From the NCBI GenBank assembly GCA_003543635.1, contig DNAE01000088.1, positions 1 to 10,486 on the forward strand: 10,486 nt of DNA, in the 5' to 3' direction. How positions within the stretch are numbered: position 1 is the stretch's first letter; every line of letters begins with the position of its first letter. Below, one piece after another: positions 6,496-10,486 of the stretch. The position numbers and the translations under genes are program-made. This DNA is from Clostridiales bacterium. GTDB taxonomy: Bacteria > Bacillota > Clostridia > Saccharofermentanales > Saccharofermentanaceae. Below the pieces are notes generated by a model. It was given only the letters and a program-made list of their open reading frames with translations, did no database searches and was not told the origin of the DNA.

Positions 6496-6682
6496 TTTTG
6501 TCCTCCTTATTTACAGGTGGTATGCAGTGCGGACACGCTCCGCTGCAACTGCTGCATCCGCAACCGCATCCTCCGTTTTTACTGTTTTTAAAGATGCCCC
6601 TGACGGCAAAGAATAAGATGACCAGTACCACAGTTGCCGCGATGATCGTTCCCGCGTTGTCCTTCAAAAAAGATAAGATCAT
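6482..6682 (-). CDS. FeoB-associated Cys-rich membrane protein
   Basis: The protein has 66 residues, with one membrane helix (about 11-30, GTIIAATVVLVILFFAVRGI) and then GGCGCGCSSCSGACPHC with six cysteines (39, 41, 43, 46, 50, 53). This is the layout of the small FeoB-associated Cys-rich membrane family, thought to assist FeoB in Fe(II) handling, perhaps in a FeoC-like role; binding of iron or an iron-sulphur cluster by the cysteines is inference. The ATG at 6682 is preferred because GGAGG (6695-6691) is eight bases away; an ATG at 6688 would be only two bases from it. It is the first gene of the operon, whereas this family usually follows feoB. Confidence 0.85.
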   Translation of the reverse strand: MILSFLKDNAGTIIAATVVLVILFFAVRGIFKNSKNGGCGCGCSSCSGACPHCIPPVNKEDKNEVN

Positions 6683-6704
6683 CTCCATTTCCTCCTTATA
6701 ATAG

Positions 6705-6723
6705 TTAGTTGAGGCTAACCAGC
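6705..6723. promoter_or_regulatory. DtxR/IdeR-like iron box upstream of the feo operon
   Basis: TTAGTTGAGGCTAACCAGC matches the known DtxR/IdeR consensus TTAGGTTAGGCTAACCTAA at 14 of 19 positions, and its core is the dyad GTTAG-N6-CTAAC (6704-6719). It lies just before the ribosome binding site of the first feo gene, so iron-bound repressor would block transcription or elongation. A possible -10 box TATTAT lies at 6734-6729 on the minus strand; no convincing -35 was found. Confidence 0.6.
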
Positions 6724-6760
6724 AGGGCATAATAAACGCATTCTGTTCTGACGTTATAAG

Positions 6761-7375
6761 TTATGCTCCGAAAAACCTCTTCCAGGACGGCGTATAAAAC
6801 TCGTCCAATGTCTTGGCATAATCCAGTGCTTCCTCCCGGGTGAAATCATGTCTGACCGCTTCCAATACGGCCTCCACGTTCCCCGTCATGAGAAGATGGA
6901 AATGCTTTATGTCGATATCCTTGATCTTTATGCCCTTGGCCTTGAGTCCTTCCATGTATCGCAGGGTGGTGGCTTCTTCCATCTCCGCCACATCATGGGC
7001 GAAGGATTCGTACCTTGTGCCCTGGGAGCCGGAGACGATCAGCTTAAAGGCATCTATATGATCGTAGATGAAATGCATGATGCGGCGTGTCGCTTCCTGA
7101 TCATCGAGATAGTCCTCTTTATCGGTGCTTTCCATTATCCCGAACTCCTCGGTCTCCCGGGAATGGTAAAGGGCGTAAAAGGCATCGATGGCGGGATCCA
7201 CCAGGGCCGCAAACATGTCTTCCTTGCTCGAAAAGTGTTTATAAAGCCCCGATACCGTGAGGCCCGCATTTTGAGCGATCCTTCTCATGGAAGCATCGAC
7301 AAAACCGAATTCCAGGAATTCGTTCTTTGCCGCCTCCAAAACTCTCTTATGGCTATCGCTCTTGTCCTTGGGCAT
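6761..7375 (-). CDS. TetR/AcrR-family transcriptional regulator
   Basis: The 204-residue protein begins with a standard TetR DNA-binding domain: RVLEAAKNEFLEFGF at 11-25, then MRRIAQNAGLTVSGLYKHFS at 30-49 and SKEDMF. The remaining helices are the ligand and dimer domain and show no recognisable effector signature. The ATG at 7375 has a modest GAGG upstream. A 17-bp palindrome lies between its promoter and start codon, so autorepression is likely. It is followed at 79 bases by the feo operon in the same direction, but the iron box and a possible separate promoter make a functional link with iron uptake uncertain. Its other targets may be distant. Confidence 0.9.
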   Translation of the reverse strand: MPKDKSDSHKRVLEAAKNEFLEFGFVDASMRRIAQNAGLTVSGLYKHFSSKEDMFAALVDPAIDAFYALYHSRETEEFGIMESTDKEDYLDDQEATRRIMHFIYDHIDAFKLIVSGSQGTRYESFAHDVAEMEEATTLRYMEGLKAKGIKIKDIDIKHFHLLMTGNVEAVLEAVRHDFTREEALDYAKTLDEFYTPSWKRFFGA

Positions 7376-7398
7376 CCGTCGCCTCGCCGATCAGTATT

Positions 7399-7415
7399 AG
7401 TGAACACTGTTCACT
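7399..7415. promoter_or_regulatory. TetR-type palindromic operator
   Basis: AGTGAACACTGTTCACT is a 17-bp palindrome with 7-bp arms (AGTGAAC/GTTCACT) around a 3-bp centre. It lies just downstream of the predicted start site of the TetR gene. Its core TGAACA-N-TGTTCA equals that of operator O2 at 1581-1595. Confidence 0.75.
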
Positions 7416-7427
7416 CATGCGGAGAAA

Positions 7428-7456
7428 AGGATACAGTCTACATGTGTATTTGTCAA
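7428..7456 (-). promoter_or_regulatory. Promoter of the second TetR gene
   Basis: TTGACA (7456-7451) and TATCCT (7433-7428, four of six) are 17 bases apart on the minus strand. The -35 box overlaps the stop codon of the acyltransferase gene, so this regulator has its own start site near 7421. Confidence 0.55.
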
Positions 7457-8505
7457 TACCGGGAAGATGCCGAAGTGATCTTTTTCTGTACCATCAGAAC
7501 GGGAAGGGCAAGGGCCGTATTGACGGCAAATGTCAGAAGGAGGATGAGGACCGAAGAGTAGTTCATGCCCAGAGATAATGCCCTGTCCGTGTAGTTCACG
7601 ATGCAGATCGAGGGGAAGTTTGTAAGGAGGATCGGGAAGGAGATATCCTTGATGAAGCCCCTTATCCTCGGGATGCGTTCGGAACCCTTCACCGCCGCGG
7701 AGAGATCCTCGTAGAGGATGATGAGGAGGGAGGGGATAAAGAGCATCAGATAGAACGGGTAAGTGAAGAAGGCGATGCAGACCGCCGCAACGATCACACA
7801 GACGATGATCCTGTTCTTCCTTGTCCTGGAGAAGTATTCCACGAGGCATCCCAGGAAGAAGCAGAAATGGGAATAAAGAAGGCGTTCCAGGTCGTAGTGA
7901 TCCGCCGTAAGGTAGACGAGATATACCAGCAGGGTGGAGAGGATCAAAACGAATCTCCGGTCTATCTTCCTGATCCTTCCCAAAAGCCAGAACACGACCT
8001 GACACAGGATCAGCATGAAGACGAACCAGGTGGGATTATTAACCGAGTTCCCGAAGTAGGAGGTGAGGAACGCCTGAAGTCCTGCCAGTGCGGCGGGTAT
8101 GTGAAGGAAGGTGAAGTTGCTCTGCATCCAGTAGTCGTTAAAGGTGAAGTACCAGACGTAGTGCAATATCCCCATGAAGACGATGGTCAGGGCAGCCCCG
8201 GGGTAAAGGGACAGGAACCTCTTTTTAAAGAAGGTCTTGAAGGGAACGGTATAGAGTTTATCCGTGTGGTAGGTATAGGCCCTGTTAAGGCAGTATCCCG
8301 ACAGGGTGAAGAATACGAAGTTCAGATAGAATCCCCGGTCGAAGGCGGTGTTGAGGTGTTCGTTCAAGGACTCCGAGGAGAAGATACTGATGTGTCCGTT
8401 TATCATGGTGTAGTGATGCAGGAAGATGAACAGCATGCAAAAGAAGCGCAAAAAAGAAAAGTTCGACCGACTGAATCTGATGTCCTTATCTTCCCGCATA
8501 AACAC
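7453..8505 (-). CDS. Acyltransferase-3 family membrane protein
   Basis: This 350-residue protein has about ten hydrophobic segments. It matches acyltransferase family 3, which transfers acyl groups to sugars, peptidoglycan, polysaccharides or antibiotics across the membrane. Signature features are the first-helix histidines LHHY (His30, His31), FFTLSGYCLNR at 65-75, KKRFLSLYP at 94-102 with basic residues after it, and NPTWFVFMLILCQ at 157-169. The acceptor cannot be told. The first start is GTG at 8505, with AGAAGG about nine bases upstream; an in-frame ATG at 8499 is an alternative. It lies 45 bases after the ATC-hydrolase-family gene in the same direction and may be co-transcribed with it, since the sequence between them has no good promoter or terminator. 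Confidence 0.85.
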   Translation of the reverse strand: MFMREDKDIRFSRSNFSFLRFFCMLFIFLHHYTMINGHISIFSSESLNEHLNTAFDRGFYLNFVFFTLSGYCLNRAYTYHTDKLYTVPFKTFFKKRFLSLYPGAALTIVFMGILHYVWYFTFNDYWMQSNFTFLHIPAALAGLQAFLTSYFGNSVNNPTWFVFMLILCQVVFWLLGRIRKIDRRFVLILSTLLVYLVYLTADHYDLERLLYSHFCFFLGCLVEYFSRTRKNRIIVCVIVAAVCIAFFTYPFYLMLFIPSLLIILYEDLSAAVKGSERIPRIRGFIKDISFPILLTNFPSICIVNYTDRALSLGMNYSSVLILLLTFAVNTALALPVLMVQKKITSASSRY

Positions 8506-8550
8506 GATCCCGACCTTCTCAAAGGATTTGTATTTAATTGTACTATATTT

Positions 8551-9186
8551 TTAAGGGAACTTCTTCTTATACCCGCAGTCGCAGTAGGGACCTCCCTCGG
8601 CCAGGGTATATTCCCTGACAAATACCGATGCGCCGCCCAGTTCGCTCATGGTGTAATCGAGCCTGCACATCGCCGGGACGAGATCGAAGAAACCGTATTC
8701 TTTCATGAGGTAGCAGATGCCGCACTTGAGGAACCTGGCCTCGTATCCGCTGCCGTCCCCGTACACGATGAGATCCATGTTCCAGGAGTAGGGATTCCTG
8801 TCGGCGGCCTTCAGGTCCGCAGTCCTTCGCTGGGCCTCCAGATCCTTTTGGGAGAATTTGCTCTTTCCGGCGGTCCTGCACATCATCTTGGTGGGGGCGA
8901 TGGTCATGGCATCCCGGTAGTAGACGGTGGCTTCATCCACCCCGGGCCTTCTGGGCATGGAGCTTAAAAAGGCGATAAACTGGGCACAGCTCAAGGTGTT
9001 GGTAAGAAACCGATCCCCCTTCTCGAACTCGGGAAGCTTTTCTATTATCCCTTTGTATTTGACCTTTGCCTTACGGGTTATCTCCTCCGACAGATCCTTT
9101 GTAAACCCCAGGTCGGTAACGAGGTTCTTCTTAAACGAGTTCTTGTATAGGGACCACATTATCTGCGGCATTCCGGTATATTTCAT
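8551..9186 (-). CDS. L-2-amino-thiazoline-4-carboxylic acid hydrolase family protein
   Basis: The 211-residue soluble protein resembles the ATC-hydrolase family, named for an enzyme of the Pseudomonas route from 2-amino-thiazoline-4-carboxylate to cysteine. Conserved-looking parts are FLKCGICYLMKEYG at 152-165, MCRLDYTMSELGG at 173-185 and LAEGGPYCDC at 195-204, with several cysteines (155, 158, 174, 202, 204) that could be catalytic or bind metal. Most clostridial members are uncharacterised, so the named reaction is only a family label. The ATG at 9186 is chosen because TGAGG lies five bases before it; an in-frame TTG at 9204 would include that ribosome binding site. A near-consensus promoter with a long dyad precedes it. 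The acyltransferase gene follows after 45 bases. Confidence 0.8.
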   Translation of the reverse strand: MKYTGMPQIMWSLYKNSFKKNLVTDLGFTKDLSEEITRKAKVKYKGIIEKLPEFEKGDRFLTNTLSCAQFIAFLSSMPRRPGVDEATVYYRDAMTIAPTKMMCRTAGKSKFSQKDLEAQRRTADLKAADRNPYSWNMDLIVYGDGSGYEARFLKCGICYLMKEYGFFDLVPAMCRLDYTMSELGGASVFVREYTLAEGGPYCDCGYKKKFP

Positions 9187-9202
9187 TGTTACCTCACAAA
9201 AC

Positions 9203-9228
9203 AATATATGAATGATTGTTCATATATT
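9203..9228. promoter_or_regulatory. Dyad operator overlapping the -10 box and start site
   Basis: AATATATGAA and TTCATATATT are exact 10-bp inverted arms around TGATTG. The inner part, TGAATGATTGTTCA, looks like a TetR- or MarR-type operator. The position over the -10 edge and start site fits repression. The regulator is not identified; it might be one of the nearby TetR or LysR proteins. Confidence 0.65.
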
Positions 9229-9254
9229 ATACGTTAGCCGACAGTAACTGTAAA
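9226..9254 (-). promoter_or_regulatory. Promoter of the ATC-hydrolase-family gene
   Basis: TTTACA (9254-9249, five of six) and TATAAT (9231-9226, six of six) are 17 bases apart on the minus strand. The start would be near 9219, giving a leader of about 33 bases before the ATG at 9186. The -10 box overlaps the dyad described next. Confidence 0.75.
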
Positions 9255-9303
9255 TATATATTATTGATCAGCACTTTAGTTAACACCGATATTCCGTTTA
9301 ACT

Positions 9304-10191
9304 TTAAAGGGGGAAGGCCACGGCGTCCCGGTAGAGCTTCTGAAGGATCGATATGAAGTCCTCAAGGCACTTTCTGCGGTCGTTCTTATGGGTCATGAGA
9401 ACACATTTGAAATACTCTTCGCAATCGAAGGGGATCCAGGCGAACTGTCCGCTGTGGTCGTTCAAAAACCCCGGGGCAAGGCAGATGCCGCGGCCCGAGG
9501 ATACGTTGACTAAGGTGGTGTCGTGATCGGGACTGTTGAAATAGTTTATCTTCCCCGTTGAGATCAGCCTCTGCTGAACTGTGCGTAAAGCCGCAGGGGA
9601 ACCTCCGCCCACCATCAGTGTCCTGCCGTAAAGATCCTCCTCCGTTATAAGATCCTTTTCCGCAAGGACATCGTTCCTGTCGCATATAAGGTAGATTCGG
9701 GAACGGAAAAGATCGTGGACGTTTATCCCGGGGATATGCTTCGTCTGTTCCTCCAGGGCGAAGAGCACATCCGCTTCCCCCTTGAGGAAACCTTCCATTC
9801 CGTTATCGTATCTGAAAAGGGGAGTGATCCTGACATCGGAGTGCTTATCCTCGAGAAGCTTTATGGCTTCCGGAAGGAAGTAAACTGCCTGGCGCACCAT
9901 CAGGCTCACGGATATATCCTCCACATATCTTGCGCTGAAATTCTGCCCCTGTTCGATGGCGCGTTTAAGCTCCGTTCTCATGTTGGACAGATGGAGTACG
10001 AACTGTTCCCCGGCGGGGGTAAGAGCGGCTCCCTTGCCGCTCCTCTCGAAGATCTTGAATCCCACCTCGTCCTCCAGGAGCTTTATCTGATAGGAGAAGG
10101 TCGGCTGGCTGACAAAGCAGTTCTCTGCCGCACGGCTGAAGTTCAGGGTGTGGGCAAGTTCTATACAATAATCCACCTGTTTAGAGTTCAA
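9304..10191 (-). CDS. LysR-family transcriptional regulator
   Basis: The 295-residue length is standard for LysR regulators. The N-terminal winged helix-turn-helix is clear: ELAHTLNFSRAAENCFVSQP at 11-30, then TFSYQIKLLEDEVGFKIFER at 31-50 and LTPAGE at 57-62. The C-terminal part (about 90-290) is the two-lobed periplasmic-binding-like effector domain; the ligand is unknown. The start is TTG at 10191 with GGAGGG about five bases upstream. The gene is divergent from a flavodoxin gene, a layout in which LysR proteins usually control the neighbour and themselves. Control of flavodoxin in response to redox or iron state is inference. Confidence 0.9.
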   Translation of the reverse strand: MNSKQVDYCIELAHTLNFSRAAENCFVSQPTFSYQIKLLEDEVGFKIFERSGKGAALTPAGEQFVLHLSNMRTELKRAIEQGQNFSARYVEDISVSLMVRQAVYFLPEAIKLLEDKHSDVRITPLFRYDNGMEGFLKGEADVLFALEEQTKHIPGINVHDLFRSRIYLICDRNDVLAEKDLITEEDLYGRTLMVGGGSPAALRTVQQRLISTGKINYFNSPDHDTTLVNVSSGRGICLAPGFLNDHSGQFAWIPFDCEEYFKCVLMTHKNDRRKCLEDFISILQKLYRDAVAFPL

Positions 10192-10211
10192 GGGACCCTC
10201 CGAGTTATTTA

Positions 10212-10228
10212 ATAATTAAATCGATTAT
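10212..10228. promoter_or_regulatory. Possible LysR binding box
   Basis: ATAAT-N7-ATTAT is an interrupted dyad that contains the T-N11-A pattern typical of LysR sites. It overlaps the -10 box of the LysR gene, as expected for autorepression. The region is AT-rich, so chance is possible. Confidence 0.4.
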
Positions 10229-10253
10229 AAAGGAAATCTATTGGATATTTCAA
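10224..10253 (-). promoter_or_regulatory. Promoter of the LysR gene
   Basis: TTGAAA (10253-10248, five of six) and TATAAT (10229-10224) are 18 bases apart on the minus strand. The spacer contains the possible -35 box of the opposing flavodoxin promoter, so the two promoters would compete. Confidence 0.6.
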
Positions 10254-10270
10254 GGGAGACAGGCGATACT
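10241..10270 (+). promoter_or_regulatory. Weak promoter of the flavodoxin gene
   Basis: TTGGAT (10241-10246, three of six) and GATACT (10265-10270, four of six) are 18 bases apart. A weak promoter beside a LysR site fits activation by LysR, but the call is tentative. Confidence 0.35.
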
Positions 10271-10301
10271 TAAGTCAACAAACAGATCGGAGGACAATAA
10301 G

Positions 10302-10486
10302 ATGGCTAATATATTGATCGCATTCTTTTCGAGGGCGGATGAGAACTATTTCGGCGGTGCCATGAGGTACGTCAAGGTGGGAAACACCGAGATCGTGGTG
10401 GAGGGCATGAAGGAAATGACGGATGCCGATATCTTCAAGATCGAGATGAAGGAACCCTATTCTCCCGTTTACATGACCTGTATCGA
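10302..10486 (+). CDS. Flavodoxin family protein, 5' part, cut by right edge
   Basis: The first 61 residues are visible. MANILIAFFSRADENYFGG is the first strand and the FMN phosphate-binding loop of short-chain flavodoxin-like proteins found in Firmicutes. VGNTEIVVEGMKEMTDADIF and KIEMKEPYSP are typical of the first helix and second strand in these proteins. They carry electrons or reduce small substrates with FMN. The ATG at 10302 has GGAGG at 10289-10293, eight bases upstream. It is transcribed divergently from the LysR gene. Confidence 0.85.
   Translation, partial: MANILIAFFSRADENYFGGAMRYVKVGNTEIVVEGMKEMTDADIFKIEMKEPYSPVYMTCI

Noticed and set aside
6848..7561. Plus-strand open frame of 237 codons
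   Set aside because: It is the antisense shadow of the TetR gene and runs through that gene's promoter and operator; no domain is visible.
7415..8005. Minus-strand open frame of 196 codons ending past the acyltransferase
   Set aside because: It is an alternative frame inside the acyltransferase gene, rich in Pro, Arg and Leu, and without a domain.
7867..8967. Plus-strand open frame of 366 codons
   Set aside because: It runs antisense across the acyltransferase and the ATC-hydrolase-family genes and the gap between them, with low-complexity composition and no family resemblance.
9255..9303. Possible terminator hairpin after the LysR gene
   Set aside because: AGTTAAC and GTTTAACT can pair only imperfectly in an AT-rich stretch with no convincing GC stem or T-run.

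Overview
The window looks like chromosome of an anaerobic Gram-positive bacterium of the class Clostridia (Lachnospiraceae, Oscillospiraceae or a neighbour). The support is inferential: GGAGG-type ribosome binding sites, near-consensus sigma-A promoters, a lipoprotein of the DUF5104 type, a FeoB-associated Cys-rich protein, an ATC-hydrolase-family protein and frequent TTG/GTG starts. No rRNA, tRNA, CRISPR array, transposase or phage gene was seen, and no stretch longer than about 150 bases lacks a gene or a decipherable control region.

Left part (1-2000) is eroded. A transglutaminase-like reading frame enters from the left edge, seems to lack internal segments, and runs on antisense into its neighbour. 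Next is a two-gene minus-strand operon, a TetR repressor followed by a CPBP-family membrane protein whose first catalytic motif is degenerate. It is driven by a perfect TTGACA-N17-TATAAT promoter with two palindromic operators, one filling the spacer and one at the start site. Beyond it lies a Crp/Fnr-type regulator relic with a frameshift and a large internal deletion.

Middle part (2007-4418): an HSL-type alpha/beta hydrolase, a convergent DUF5104 lipoprotein sharing a CTAG stop overlap with it, and a divergent BAAT_C-type hydrolase. The last two diverge from a 140-bp region holding a 13-bp perfect inverted repeat that carries both -10 boxes, as if one promoter had been copied in inverted orientation. 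A strong bidirectional terminator (4377-4418) closes the block.

Iron uptake operon (6760 to 4435, minus strand): a Cys-rich FeoB-associated membrane protein, then feoA, then feoB, overlapping or tightly packed, behind a good match to the DtxR/IdeR iron box. The small Cys-rich gene comes first, and FeoB has a non-canonical first gate motif.

Right part (6761-10486): a second TetR gene whose palindromic operator shares its core with the first TetR operators; an acyltransferase-3 membrane protein; an ATC-hydrolase-family protein behind its own promoter with a long dyad operator; and a LysR regulator divergent from a flavodoxin gene cut by the right edge. No wholly new system is evident. The most informative features are the regulatory architectures and the decayed genes.
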